DNA of 64,000 bases from assembly GCF_029537235.1 (NCBI RefSeq), contig NZ_CP120638.1:248001-312000 (forward strand), read 5' to 3'. The notes under the pieces are model-generated. The model ran no database searches. It had not been told where the DNA came from and saw nothing but the letters and a program-made list of their open reading frames with translations. How positions within the stretch are numbered: position 1 is the stretch's first letter; the number at the start of each line of letters is the position of its first letter. Both the position numbers and the translations under genes were made by a program. Shown here one piece after another: positions 32,138-42,467 of the stretch. The DNA comes from Rhizobium sp. 32-5/1 (lineage in GTDB: Bacteria > Pseudomonadota > Alphaproteobacteria > Rhizobiales > Rhizobiaceae).

Positions 32138-33460
32138 TCAGGCGACTTTCGGCCGCTCGATGCGGATGACCTGCGGTTCGCCGACGAGGTAACCCTCGTT
32201 CTTGATCGAGGCGACCGCTTTGCGGACCGAATCCTCCATCGTCGCATGCGTGACGAGAATGATGGTCTGCGGCGCGCCGGTGTCGGTGTGCGTCTTCGAT
32301 CGCTGAACGATCGATTCGAGCGAGATCCTGTTTTCGGCCATGCGGGTCGCGATACTGGCGAAGACGCCGGCCTTGTCGACGACCGTCAGGCGGATGAAAT
32401 AGCCACCCTCGTGGCTCTGGATCTGCGCACGCGTATACGGCAGGAGTGCCGTGACCGGACGGCCGAAGGCCGGGACGGTCTGAGCGCCGGGGCGGCTCTT
32501 GGCGATATCGGCGATGTCGCCAAGCACCGCGGATGCGGTTGCATTGCCGCCGGCACCGGGGCCGACCATCAGCAGTTCGCCAAGGATATCGGATTCGATC
32601 GCCACCGCATTGGTGACGCCGTCCACCTGGGCGATGACCGAATCGAGCGGCACCATGGTCGGGTGCACCCGTTGCTCGATCCCGCTTTCGGTGCGTTGGG
32701 CAACGCCCAGAAGTTTGATGCGGTAGCCGAGATCGGCGGCAGCATGAATGTCGTCGATCGAGATATTGGTGATGCCTTCCAGATAGATGTCATCGGCGGC
32801 GATCGCCGTGCCGAAGGCAAGGCTGGTCAGGATCGACAGCTTGTGAGCAGTATCGTTGCCTTCAATGTCGAAAGCCGGATCGGCTTCGGCATAGCCCAAT
32901 CGCTGCGCTTCCTTGAGGCAGGCCTCGAAGGACAGGCCTTCCTTTTCCATCTTGGTCAGGATGTAGTTGCAGGTGCCGTTCATGATGCCGTAGACGCGGG
33001 AAATCGTATTGCCCGTCAGCGACTCGCGCAGCGCCTTGATCACTGGAATACCGCCGGCAACGGCAGCCTCGTAGTTCAATAGCGCGCCATGCTCTTCGGC
33101 AATACCCGCAAGCTCGATGCCGTGGGCTGCGAGAAGCGCCTTGTTTGCGGTGACCACATGCACGCCGCGTGAAAGGGCAGCCTTCACTGCTGAATAGGCC
33201 GGATCGCCTGCCCCGCCCATCAATTCGACGAAGACGTCGATATCAGCACTTGCCGCAAGCGACGCCGCATCGTCAAACCAGCTTGTCGCGGTCAGATCGA
33301 TGCCGCGATCACGGGTCTTGTCGCGGGCGGTGACGGCAACGACTTCGATCGGCCGACCGCAGGTCGTCGCCAGCATGTCGCGGCGATCGTGAAGGATGCG
33401 CACCAGCGCGGCACCGACGGTTCCCAAGCCCGCAATGCCGATTTTAAGGGCATCTGCCAT
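32138..33460 (-). CDS. hom: Homoserine dehydrogenase
   Basis: 440 aa enzyme reducing aspartate semialdehyde to homoserine for threonine and methionine synthesis. The nucleotide-binding start is LKIGIAGLGTVGAALV; the catalytic domain has VTANKALLAAHG, NYEAAVAGGIPVI and FDIEGNDTAHKLSIL; the C-terminal ACT domain (residues about 350-430, YFIRLTVVDKAGVFASIATR) allows threonine feedback. The aminotransferase gene lies upstream on the same strand (78 bp gap), so the pair likely forms an amino-acid operon. Confidence 0.95.
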   Translation of the reverse strand: MADALKIGIAGLGTVGAALVRILHDRRDMLATTCGRPIEVVAVTARDKTRDRGIDLTATSWFDDAASLAASADIDVFVELMGGAGDPAYSAVKAALSRGVHVVTANKALLAAHGIELAGIAEEHGALLNYEAAVAGGIPVIKALRESLTGNTISRVYGIMNGTCNYILTKMEKEGLSFEACLKEAQRLGYAEADPAFDIEGNDTAHKLSILTSLAFGTAIAADDIYLEGITNISIDDIHAAADLGYRIKLLGVAQRTESGIEQRVHPTMVPLDSVIAQVDGVTNAVAIESDILGELLMVGPGAGGNATASAVLGDIADIAKSRPGAQTVPAFGRPVTALLPYTRAQIQSHEGGYFIRLTVVDKAGVFASIATRMAENRISLESIVQRSKTHTDTGAPQTIILVTHATMEDSVRKAVASIKNEGYLVGEPQVIRIERPKVA

Positions 33461-33538
33461 ACCAATTTCCTAACAGTGAGAGAGCGCCCCGCCCGAGACG
33501 GCGGAGCATTTCAGCGGAGACGACGGGAGCCCCGTGTC

Positions 33539-34756
33539 CTAGCGATGAGCGTTCAGCGAGATGACGTTGTGCAACGTATCATCGGCTGTCGAGAGAAACT
33601 TCTTGATGCTGCGCGCCGCCTGGCGGATGCGGTGTTCGTTCTCGACCAGCGCCAGACGCACATAGTCGTCGCCCATCTCGCCAAAACCGATACCCGGCGC
33701 CACGGCAACGTCGGCCTTCTCGACCAGGAGCTTGGAAAACTCCAGCGAGCCGAGATGCCGGAACTTTTCCGGGATCTTCGCCCAGGCGAACATGGTGGCG
33801 GCCGGCGGCGGCACTTCGAAGCCCGCCTTGCCGAAACTCTCGACCATCACATCGCGGCGGCGCTTGTAGATGTTGCGCACTTCTGCGATGTCGGCCCCGT
33901 CGCCGTTCAGAGCGTGGGTCGCGGCCACCTGGATTGGCGTGAAGGCGCCGTAGTCGAGGTAGGACTTGACCCGCGTCAGGGCCGAAATCAGGCGCTCGTT
34001 GCCGACGGCAAAACCCATGCGCCAGCCGGGCATCGAGAAGGTCTTCGACATGGACGTGAATTCCACCGTGTTGTCGATGGCACCAGGAACTTCAAGCACC
34101 GACGGCGGCGGATTGCCGTCGAAGTAGATTTCGGAATAGGCGAGATCGGACAGGATGACGATGTCGTGTTTCTTCGCGAAGGCAACGACTTCCTTGTAGA
34201 AATCCAGCGTTGCGACATGCGCCGTCGGGTTCGATGGGTAGTTGATGATCAGTGCGATCGGTTTGGGGATCGAATGGCGGATCGCCCGTTCCAGCGGTGG
34301 GAAGAATGTATCGTCCGGTTCGACCGAAATCGAACGGATGACGCCGCCGGTCATCAGGAAGCCGAAGGCGTGGATCGGATAGGTCGGGTTCGGGCAAAGG
34401 ATTACGTCACCAGGCGCGGTAATCGCCTGCGCCATGTTGGCAAAGCCTTCCTTGGAACCGAGCGTTGCCACGACCTGCGTATCGGGATTGAGCTTCACGC
34501 CGAAGCGGCGAGCATAATAGGCAGCCTGCGCGCGGCGAAGACCGGGAATGCCCTTGGAGGAGGAATAGCGATGGGTGCGCGGGTCTTGAACGGCCTCGCA
34601 CAGCTTGTCGACGATCGACTGCGGGGTCGGAAGATCGGGATTGCCCATGCCGAGATCGATGATGTCCGCTCCGCCCGCTCGCGCGCTTGCCTTCAAACGG
34701 TTGACCTGTTCGAAAACGTAAGGCGGCAGACGCCGGACTTTGTGAAACTCTTCCAT
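33539..34756 (-). CDS. PLP-dependent aminotransferase (AlaC/LL-DAP aminotransferase-like)
   Basis: 405 aa fold-type I aminotransferase. It has GMGNPDLPTPQSIVDKLCEA, SSSKGIPGLRRAQAAYYARR, the PLP Lys in SMSKTFSMPGWRMGF and Arg in VRLALVENEHRIRQA. Alphaproteobacterial homologues are annotated as LL-diaminopimelate or alanine aminotransferase; which reaction applies here cannot be decided from sequence. ATG 34756 follows GAGG and begins MEEFHKVRRLPPYVFEQVNR; upstream in-frame sequence is not conserved in character. Confidence 0.88.
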   Translation of the reverse strand: MEEFHKVRRLPPYVFEQVNRLKASARAGGADIIDLGMGNPDLPTPQSIVDKLCEAVQDPRTHRYSSSKGIPGLRRAQAAYYARRFGVKLNPDTQVVATLGSKEGFANMAQAITAPGDVILCPNPTYPIHAFGFLMTGGVIRSISVEPDDTFFPPLERAIRHSIPKPIALIINYPSNPTAHVATLDFYKEVVAFAKKHDIVILSDLAYSEIYFDGNPPPSVLEVPGAIDNTVEFTSMSKTFSMPGWRMGFAVGNERLISALTRVKSYLDYGAFTPIQVAATHALNGDGADIAEVRNIYKRRRDVMVESFGKAGFEVPPPAATMFAWAKIPEKFRHLGSLEFSKLLVEKADVAVAPGIGFGEMGDDYVRLALVENEHRIRQAARSIKKFLSTADDTLHNVISLNAHR

Positions 34757-34882
34757 CTCTAAACCTCGTCTTGCGCGGTCTCCATGCTCTTGAGAATCAT
34801 GCGGGCAAGGAGAAACGCGCGGTGCAATCAGGCCCACGCGGCCATGAAACGCTTTGCGTCCAATTCAGTCGAAACGCAAGTG

Positions 34883-35242
34883 CTAATTCTGTATCTGCTT
34901 CAGGGTGTCGGCACCGTGATTGGCCGCCAGAGCCTGCAATTCACGCTTGCGGCGCTGGTATTCCGCTTCCGATATCGAACCTGAGGCTCGGGCCGAACCC
35001 AAGGCCGTCAGATGCGCCTGAAGGCCGGCCGCTTCATCATTGCTCATTTGTGCGGTCGCCGCGGGTCGTGCGCCTTCGATTACGGGATAGACATCCGGAT
35101 TGACGGGCTTCATCGTTGCCGAATAGATCGAAGGCTGCTCGTTAGAGGATGTCGAGCCGCAGCCGCTCGCCATCAGCGAAAAGCCCGCCAGTCCTGCGGC
35201 CGCTACGATCCGGATCACCGCTGATTTCCCCGTCTTGTTCAT
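34883..35242 (-). CDS. Small lipoprotein with SHOCT-like C terminus
   Basis: 119 aa. The leader RIVAAAGLAGFSLMASGCGS has a lipobox with Cys near residue 28. The last 40 residues (LGSARASGSISEAEYQRRKR then ELQALAANHG) look like a SHOCT-type short helical hairpin. ATG 35242 is used because it gives a normal lipoprotein leader. Function unknown. Confidence 0.75.
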   Translation of the reverse strand: MNKTGKSAVIRIVAAAGLAGFSLMASGCGSTSSNEQPSIYSATMKPVNPDVYPVIEGARPAATAQMSNDEAAGLQAHLTALGSARASGSISEAEYQRRKRELQALAANHGADTLKQIQN

Positions 35243-35384
35243 AACGACCCCTGCTGATCCCATTTCCGCCCGCATGTCGCAAACCAACTGACATCAAGAC
35301 GATCCAACATGCGCTGGCACTTGTAATCATTTTAAGGCAGAATGTAAAAAGACAAAATAAACAAGAGACTGTGGAGGAAGCCGG

Positions 35385-37237
35385 GTGGCAGAAGACAGGA
35401 AGGCCGATAGCCAGACCGGCAAAACCGCCGATGGCTTCGGCAACTTCGACCCGAAATCAGTCGATCCCTATATCGTCAAGGATCCGGAAGCCTTTGCCGT
35501 CAACCTCGCCCGCACCGTCGAGCAACTCGGCAAGGCAGCGTCCGCGTGGCTCGCGCCGCGGGAAAGCGGGGAAAAACCGATCTCGTCGCCGAACCGGTCG
35601 TCGACATGGTAAAAACCCTGTCGAAAGTCTCCGAATACTGGCTATCAGACCCGCGTCGGACGCTGGAAGCGCAAACCTACCTGCTCGGCAGCTATTTCTC
35701 GATCTGGTCACGAACCCTGCAGAAGATGAGCGGCGAAACCATCGCTGAGCCCGCCGATATACCACGCAATGACAAGCGCTTCTCGGACGCTGACTGGGTG
35801 AAGAACCCGTTCTTCGATTTTCTGCGGCAGGCCTATTTCGTGACGTCGAGTTGGGCCGACAAGATGGTGCGTGATGCTGAGGGGCTGGACGAACACACCC
35901 GCCACAAGGCCGCCTTCTACGTCCGGCAGATTTCCAGCGCGCTGTCGCCGGCGAATTTCGTAACGACCAATCCGCAGCTTTACCGGGAGACGGTCGCCTC
36001 CAGCGGCGCCAATCTGGTCAAGGGCATGCAGATGCTGGCGGAGGATATCGTTGCCGGCAAGGGCGACCTGCGCCTGCGCCAGACAGACACCAGCAAATTC
36101 GCGGTTGGCGAAAACATCGCGATCACGCCCGGCAAGGTCATTGCCCAGAGCGATGTCTGCCAGATCATCCAATACGATGCCTCGACGGAGACCGTGTTGA
36201 AGCGGCCGCTTCTAATCTGCCCGCCTTGGATCAACAAGTTCTACGTGCTCGATCTCAATCCGCAGAAGTCCTTCATCAAATGGGCCGTGGACCAGGGCCA
36301 GACGGTGTTTGTCATCTCCTGGGTCAACCCGGATGAGCGGCACGCGAAAAAGGATTGGGAATCCTACGCCCGCGAAGGCATCGGCTTTGCGCTAGACACC
36401 ATCAAGGCTGCGACCGGCGAGGAAGAGGTGAATGCGATCGGCTATTGCGTCGGCGGCACCCTGCTTGCTGCCACGCTTGCCCTGCATGCGCAGGAAGGCG
36501 ACCGGCGCATCCGTTCAGCCACCCTGTTCACGACGCAGGTCGATTTCACCCATGCCGGCGACCTCAAGGTTTTTGTCGACGAGGAGCAGATCGCCCAGAT
36601 CGAGGCACGGATGAAGGAGACGGGTTATCTCGACGGATCGAAGATGGCGACCGCCTTCAACATGCTGCGCGCCTCGGATCTGATCTGGCCCTATTTCGTC
36701 AACAATTACCTGAAGGGCCAGGATCCCATGCCCTTCGACCTGCTCTACTGGAATTCCGATTCGACGCGCATGCCAGCGGCAAACCATTCCTTCTATCTGC
36801 GCAACTGCTATCTTGAGAACAATCTGACCAAGGGCAAGATGATGCTTGCCGGCAAGACGATCTCGCTGAAGGACGTCGAAATCCCGATCTACAACCTGGC
36901 CGCCAAGGAAGACCATATCGCGCCCGCGAAATCCGTCTTTGTCGGCAGCCATTTCTTCGGAGGTGACGTGACCTATGTCATGGCCGGTTCCGGGCATATC
37001 GCCGGCGTCGTCAACCCGCCGGACAAAGGCAAATACCAGTTCTGGACAGGCGGCAAGGTCGAAGGCGCCTTCGAAGACTGGGTCAAGTCCGCGCATGAAA
37101 CGCCCGGCTCCTGGTGGCCGCACTGGCAGGCCTGGATCGAAACCCTAGAGGGCGAGCGTGTGCCGGCGCGCAAGACCGGCGGCAAGCTCAATTCGCTCGA
37201 GGAAGCACCGGGTTCCTACGTTCGCGCCCGCGCCTGA
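35385..37237 (+). pseudogene. phaC: Class I poly(3-hydroxyalkanoate) synthase, frameshifted near N terminus
   Basis: Polymerises hydroxyacyl-CoA into PHA granules. The alpha/beta-hydrolase core has the catalytic lipase-like box GYCVGGTLLAATLALHAQ, the Asp region AAKEDHIAPAKSVFVGSHFF and His in AGSGHIAGVVNPPD, plus the class I motif CPPWINKFYVLDLNP. The GTG at 35385 follows GGAGG and reads MAEDRKADSQTGKT; the frame breaks in a run of five A (35572-35576), and a sixth joins it to the rest for 617 aa, normal for class I. As written, translation could restart at 35546 or later but would lose the N-terminal region. Confidence 0.88.
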
Positions 37238-37251
37238 GGGTACAGCAGCGC

Positions 37252-37971
37252 ATGATCTTCCAGACGCCGCTGGTGCCGGCCACCCTCGTGCAGCGCTACA
37301 AGCGTTTTCTGTTCGACGCCGTTCTCGACGACGGCAGCGCCATCACCGGTTTTTGTCCCAATACCGGGTCCCTGCGCGGACTGACGACGCCGGGTTCACG
37401 GATCTGGCTATCCGAGCATGACAGCCCGACGCGCAAACACCGGTACATGCTCGAACTGGTCAGCGTCGGCGACACCGTCGTCGGCATCAATACGGGCCTG
37501 CCCAACCGGATTGCCGAGGTAGCAATCAGGATTGGACAGGTCGGCAATCTTGCACGCTATGCGACACTCCATCGCGAACAGAAATACGGCCGCAATTCGC
37601 GCATCGACATGCTGCTCTCGGATCAGGAAATGGGGCTTGCCTATGTCGAGGTGAAAAACGTGCATTTCAGCCGCGCCCGGGGCCTGGCGGAATTTCCCGA
37701 CAGTCCGACGGCGCGTGGCGCAAAACATCTGGAAGAACTGGGCGACATGGTGGAAGCGGGCCATCGCGGCATCATGCTCTACCTCATTCAACGGGACGAT
37801 TGCGACCGCTTCCGCATCTGCGGCGATCTCGATCCGATCTATGCCAAGGCGTTCCGCAGGGCGGTCACGCGCGGCGTCGAGGCATTTGCCTTGAAATGCA
37901 GGGTTTCCCCGCAGCAAATTGCGCCGGATGGGCTGATCGCCATGGACGAACCCGCCTTTGCTGATCTATGA
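37252..37971 (+). CDS. sfsA: DNA/RNA nuclease SfsA
   Basis: 239 aa. Characteristic stretches are [60 protein letters not shown] and [13 protein letters not shown], the last including the restriction-enzyme-like acidic residues (Glu-x-Lys). ATG at 37252 gives the family's usual start [19 protein letters not shown]. Between phaC and map, same strand, probably cotranscribed with map (30 bp gap). Confidence 0.92.
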   Translation: MIFQTPLVPATLVQRYKRFLFDAVLDDGSAITGFCPNTGSLRGLTTPGSRIWLSEHDSPTRKHRYMLELVSVGDTVVGINTGLPNRIAEVAIRIGQVGNLARYATLHREQKYGRNSRIDMLLSDQEMGLAYVEVKNVHFSRARGLAEFPDSPTARGAKHLEELGDMVEAGHRGIMLYLIQRDDCDRFRICGDLDPIYAKAFRRAVTRGVEAFALKCRVSPQQIAPDGLIAMDEPAFADL

Positions 37972-38001
37972 CAATTTGCAAAGACAACTGAAAGTTCAGC
38001 A

Positions 38002-38829
38002 ATGGTGACCTATATCGAGGCGTCTGCCGCCCCTCTCAAGAACACCGGCGTCATCCGCCTCTACAAGCCGGAAGATTTCGAGGGCCTGCGTCGCGCCTGC
38101 CAGCTGACGGCGCGTTGCCTTGATGAACTTGCGCCGTTCGTCAAACCGGGCGTGACAACCGACGAAATCGACCGTTTCGTCTTCGATTTCGGCATGGACC
38201 ATGGCGCCCTGCCCGCGACGCTCAACTATCGCGGCTACACGAAATCCTCCTGCACATCGATCAACCATGTCGTCTGTCATGGCATTCCCGACGAAAAGCC
38301 GTTGCGCGAGGGCGACATCGTCAACATCGACGTCACCTATATCATCGATGGTTGGCATGGCGATTCCAGCCGCATGTATCCGGTCGGCACGATCAAGCGG
38401 GCCGCTGAACGGTTGCTTGAAGTCACGCATGAATGCCTGATGCGCGGCATTGCCGCCGTCAAGCCCGGCGTAAAGACCGGCGCGATCGGCCAGGCAATCC
38501 AGACCTATGCCGAAGCGGAGCGCTGCTCTGTTGTCCGCGACTTCTGCGGCCATGGCGTCGGTCGGTTGTTTCACGATGCCCCCAATATTCTGCATTACGG
38601 CCGCGACAATGAGGGGCCGGAGATGCGCGAAGGCATGATCTTCACCATAGAGCCGATGATCAATCTTGGCCGGCCGCATGTGAAGGTGCTGCAGGATGGC
38701 TGGACGGCGGTAACGCGTGATCGGTCGCTGTCGGCGCAATACGAGCATACGGTTGCGGTCACGGCTGATGGCTACGAGATCTTCACCCTGTCTCCGGGTG
38801 GGCTCGACCGACCCGGTCTCCCAGCTTGA
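38002..38829 (+). CDS. map: Methionine aminopeptidase, type I
   Basis: 275 aa enzyme that removes the initiator Met. The five metal ligands are seen: Asp in NIDVTYIIDG, Asp in WHGDSSRMYP, His in CGHGVGRLFH, Glu in FTIEPMINLG and Glu in QYEHTVAV. The substrate-binding His lies in TSINHVVCHGIPDEKPL. It ends 7 bp before the radC start. Confidence 0.95.
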   Translation: MVTYIEASAAPLKNTGVIRLYKPEDFEGLRRACQLTARCLDELAPFVKPGVTTDEIDRFVFDFGMDHGALPATLNYRGYTKSSCTSINHVVCHGIPDEKPLREGDIVNIDVTYIIDGWHGDSSRMYPVGTIKRAAERLLEVTHECLMRGIAAVKPGVKTGAIGQAIQTYAEAERCSVVRDFCGHGVGRLFHDAPNILHYGRDNEGPEMREGMIFTIEPMINLGRPHVKVLQDGWTAVTRDRSLSAQYEHTVAVTADGYEIFTLSPGGLDRPGLPA

Positions 38830-38836
38830 GGATTTC

Positions 38837-39626
38837 ATGACAAAGCCCCCTCCACTTCCGATAGCGAGATTGCGCAGCCGGCGGACGAAAGGGGTTTTTC
38901 GCAGAGCAGCAACCAAAGCGCCTGAACCTCGACGCGCCGGCAAAAGCGGCCGACGACGCACATTATCACGGCCACCGGGAGCGGCTTCGCACACGCTACC
39001 GCGACAATGGAGACACGGCGCTCGCCGACTACGAAATCCTTGAACTGCTGCTGTTCCGGCTGATCCCGCGCCGCGACACCAAACCCATCGCCAAGGCCCT
39101 GCTCGACCGTTTCGGCACGCTCGCCGGCGTCTTTGGCGCGCCGCCCGCACTGCTGCAGGAGGTCAAGGGCATAGGCGAGGCCGTGGCGCTCGATTTGAAA
39201 CTCGTGGCGACCGTGGCGCACCGGATGCTGAAAAGCGAGCTGAAGGGCAAGCAGGTGCTCGCCTCCTGGTCATCGGTGATCGAATATTGTCATGCCGCGA
39301 TGGCGCATGAGACACGCGAACAATTCCGCATCCTGTTTCTCGACAAGCGCAATGCCCTGATCGCCGACGAGGTGCAACAGACCGGTACCGTCGATCATAC
39401 GCCGGTCTATCCGCGCGAAGTGGTCAAGCGCGCGCTGGAACTCTCGGCGACCGCTCTTATCCTCGTCCACAATCATCCGTCCGGCGACCCGACGCCGTCG
39501 CGCGCCGATATAGAAATGACCAAGATGATCATCGACACGGCCAAGCCGCTCGGCATCACCGTTCACGATCACATCATCATCGGCAAGGACGGCCATGCCA
39601 GCCTCAAGGGGCTCAGGCTCATCTGA
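38837..39626 (+). pseudogene. radC: RadC family DNA repair protein, frameshifted
   Basis: JAB1/MPN (JAMM) domain protein. Its C-terminal half is intact, with [15 protein letters not shown] (HxH...D metal site), [18 protein letters not shown] and [20 protein letters not shown]. The N-terminal half becomes continuous after restoring a base in the C run at 38846-38850 and another in the G4T5 stretch at 38891-38899, giving 263 aa with a helix-hairpin-helix-like part ([16 protein letters not shown]). As written, only the part from an internal start such as ATG 39228 or the frame opening at 39183 is readable. Confidence 0.85.
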
Positions 39627-39638
39627 GGACAGAAAAAC

Positions 39639-40700
39639 TCAGAGCCACTTGGCCTTACGGAACATGCGATAGAGCGTGCCGCAGACAAAGGCGATGAACA
39701 GCAGCACCACGAAGTATGCGTAGCGTATCTTCAATTCCGGCATGTCATCGAAGTTCATCCCGTAAATGCCGGCGACCGCGGTTGGAACGGCAAGAATCGC
39801 TGCCCAGGATGCGAGCTTGCGGGAAATTTCCGTCTGCTCGGACTGGCCGATCATCAGGCTCGCCTCGAAGGTGAAGGCAAGCACCTCGCGCAGCGTGTCG
39901 ATATCCTCCTGGACCCGGCGGACATGGTCGGTGACATCGCGGAACAGCGCGTGCAGCGTGGCGTCCATGCCGGGCAGATCGAGATGCTCGTGCCGCCGGC
40001 AGACATCGACCAGCGGGACCACGGCATTGCGCAGGCGCAACAGGCTGCGACGGAGCATGTAGAGCCGCTCGATATCCTTCTTGTCCAGCCGCTCGCGCAG
40101 GAGGCGCTCCTCCAGTTCCTCGACCTCTGAATGGATGCCTTCGAGAACCGGCATGTAATTGTCCACGATAAAATCGAGGATGGAATAGAGGATGTAATTC
40201 TCTCCATGCGCGAGCGAAGCCGGCGAGGCCTCGCAGCGCTGCCGCACCAGGTTGTAGGAGGTCGATGGTCCATGACGAACAGACACCACATAACCGCGGC
40301 CAACGAACAGATGGGTTTCGCCAAAGACGATCTCGTCCTTGTTCATATGCGCGGTGCGCGCCACAACGAAGATCGAATCGCCATAGATCTCAAGCTTGGG
40401 ACGCTGATGTGCATGGCTCGCATCCTCGATCGCCAGATCGTGAAGGCCAAACTCCGCCTGGACCTCGCGCAACAGCTCGTTGTCCGGCTCATGCAGGCCG
40501 ATCCAGACCACCGCCTTGTCCCTGCCCTTCCATTTGTGCGCGTCCTTGATCTCGATATCGCCGACACGCTGGCCGTTTTCGTAGGCGGCGGCGGCAATGA
40601 CACCCGGCCGGCTGCAGGGTTTTACTGACGGTGCCGGCTCTGGCCAAACGACGTGCGGTTTAGCATCGCCACGCGCACTCTCCCTATCCTGCAAGGCCAT
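39639..40700 (-). CDS. corA: Magnesium/cobalt transporter CorA
   Basis: 353 aa. Large cytoplasmic N-terminal domain, then two C-terminal membrane helices, with the signature YGMNF between them and the conserved IYGMNFDDMPEL loop. The last residues (LYRMFRKAKWL) form the basic cytoplasmic tail. Convergent with radC, 12 bp apart. Confidence 0.92.
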   Translation of the reverse strand: MALQDRESARGDAKPHVVWPEPAPSVKPCSRPGVIAAAAYENGQRVGDIEIKDAHKWKGRDKAVVWIGLHEPDNELLREVQAEFGLHDLAIEDASHAHQRPKLEIYGDSIFVVARTAHMNKDEIVFGETHLFVGRGYVVSVRHGPSTSYNLVRQRCEASPASLAHGENYILYSILDFIVDNYMPVLEGIHSEVEELEERLLRERLDKKDIERLYMLRRSLLRLRNAVVPLVDVCRRHEHLDLPGMDATLHALFRDVTDHVRRVQEDIDTLREVLAFTFEASLMIGQSEQTEISRKLASWAAILAVPTAVAGIYGMNFDDMPELKIRYAYFVVLLFIAFVCGTLYRMFRKAKWL

Positions 40701-40934
40701 CGTCCGTCTCCCTTCACCAACATCAGGTCATGGCGGGAGCATCCCCATCATGACTTGAAGTGCGCCTCTCCGGCCCATACCCGGAATTATATGCGCTTTG
40801 CCCGAAATAACCATCCGTCTGTCCAGCGCCTGCTTACAACGGTTTATGAAACTGTAAGATTGACGCTATAGACTCTTGTGCGCGACATTTGCCGCATTGC
40901 ACAACGATTCTCTCCTCTTCACCGGAAGCGTTTC

Positions 40935-42332
40935 ATGACCCAGTACGATCTAGTCGTTGTCGGCAGCGGGCCAGCGGGGCGTCGCGGCGCCATTCAGGCC
41001 GCAAAGCTCGGCAAGAAGGTTCTCGTCATCGAGCAGGGAAAACGGGTGGGCGGCGTCTCCGTACACACCGGCACGATCCCGTCGAAGACACTGCGGGAAA
41101 CCGCGCTCAACCTCACCGGCTGGCGCGAACGGGGATTTTATGGCCGCGCCTACAGGGTCAAGCAGGAGATCAGTGCGGACGACTTGCGCCGGCGCTTGCT
41201 GATCACGCTCGACCATGAAGTCGAGGTGCTGGAACACCAGTTTGCCCGCAACCGCGTTCACAACATTCGCGGCAAGGCGAGTTTCCTTGATCCGCAGCGC
41301 CTGGAAATCATCAAGGACGATGGCGAGCGGGTCGAAGTGACCGCGACCAGCATCCTTCTGGCCGTCGGCACCAAGCCGTTTCGTCCTGACTATATCCCGT
41401 TCGACCACAAATCGATCCTCGACAGTGACGAGCTCTTGGAAATCACCGACCTGCCCCGTTCCATGGTGGTGATCGGCGCCGGCGTCATCGGCATCGAATA
41501 TGCGACAATCTTCAGCGCCCTCGACACCGCGGTGACGGTGATCGACCCGAAGTCGACGATGCTCGATTTCATCGACAAGGAAATTGTCGAGGATTTCACC
41601 TATCAGCTGCGCGATCGCAACATGAAGCTTATGCTGGGCCAGAAGGCTACCAAGGTGGAAAAGCTGGCGGATGGCAAGTGTTCGGTCACGCTCGACAATG
41701 GGCGCATCATCAATTGCGAAATGGTGCTGTTTGCCGCCGGTCGCATGGGCGCCACCGATACGCTGAACCTTGCAGCGGCCGGGCTCGAAGCCGACAGCCG
41801 CGGCCGTCTCAGCGTCAACCCGGAAACCTTCCAGACGTCCGTCCCGAACATATACGCAGCCGGCGATGTCGTCGGCTTTCCGAGCCTTGCCTCGACATCG
41901 ATGGAACAGGGCCGGATCGCCGCCCGCGTCGCCGTCGGCGTCATCGCCAAGGAACCGCCGAAATATTTCCCCTACGGCATCTACGCCGTCCCGGAAATCT
42001 CGACCTGTGGCCTGACGGAAGAGGAAGTCAAGGAACGCGGCATTCCTTATGAATGCGGGATCGCCCGCTTCCGCGAAACCTCGCGCGGCCACATCATGGG
42101 GCTGGATTCCGGCCTGCTCAAGATGATCTTCTCGCTAAAGACCCGCCGCCTGCTTGGCGTCCATATCGTCGGCGAAGGTGCAACCGAGCTTGTCCATATC
42201 GGCCAGGCGGTCTTGAACCTGAAGGGCACGGTCGAATATTTCGTGGAAAACACCTTCAACTATCCGACGCTTGCCGAGGCCTACAAGATAGCCGGGCTGG
42301 ATGCCTCAAACCGCATGGGCGAACCGAAGTAA
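40935..42332 (+). CDS. sthA: Si-specific NAD(P)(+) transhydrogenase (soluble)
   Basis: 465 aa flavoprotein that exchanges hydride between NADPH and NAD. FAD motif VVGSGPAGRRGAIQAAKLGK; the active-site segment is HTGTIPSKTLRE, in which the redox Cys pair of lipoamide dehydrogenase-type enzymes is missing, which is the hallmark of SthA; NAD(P) motif VIGAGVIGIEYATIFSAL; second FAD motif IYAAGDVVGFPSLAS. ATG 40935 gives MTQYDLVVVGSGPAG; upstream in-frame codons (to 40878) are not needed. A terminator follows at 42358-42384. Confidence 0.93.
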   Translation: MTQYDLVVVGSGPAGRRGAIQAAKLGKKVLVIEQGKRVGGVSVHTGTIPSKTLRETALNLTGWRERGFYGRAYRVKQEISADDLRRRLLITLDHEVEVLEHQFARNRVHNIRGKASFLDPQRLEIIKDDGERVEVTATSILLAVGTKPFRPDYIPFDHKSILDSDELLEITDLPRSMVVIGAGVIGIEYATIFSALDTAVTVIDPKSTMLDFIDKEIVEDFTYQLRDRNMKLMLGQKATKVEKLADGKCSVTLDNGRIINCEMVLFAAGRMGATDTLNLAAAGLEADSRGRLSVNPETFQTSVPNIYAAGDVVGFPSLASTSMEQGRIAARVAVGVIAKEPPKYFPYGIYAVPEISTCGLTEEEVKERGIPYECGIARFRETSRGHIMGLDSGLLKMIFSLKTRRLLGVHIVGEGATELVHIGQAVLNLKGTVEYFVENTFNYPTLAEAYKIAGLDASNRMGEPK

Positions 42333-42357
42333 GTACCAGCACTCGGAGCCACGACAC

Positions 42358-42384
42358 AAGCCGCCCTTACTAGGCGGCTTTTTT
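42358..42384 (+). terminator. Rho-independent terminator of sthA
   Basis: AAGCCGCC, loop CTTACTA-type, GGCGGCTT, then a T run. 25 bp after the sthA stop. Confidence 0.85.
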
Positions 42385-42419
42385 GTTGGAAGAAACAATT
42401 TTCACAGGACACAAACGCA

Positions 42420-42444
42420 AAAAGCCGCCCCAATGGGACGGCCT
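42420..42444 (-). terminator. Rho-independent terminator of tig
   Basis: On the minus strand GCCGTCCC pairs with GGGGCGGC, followed by TTTTT. It lies 24 bp past the tig stop and is back to back with the sthA terminator. Confidence 0.8.
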
Positions 42445-42467
42445 TCTGCACAATAAAGTCCGGAAGA

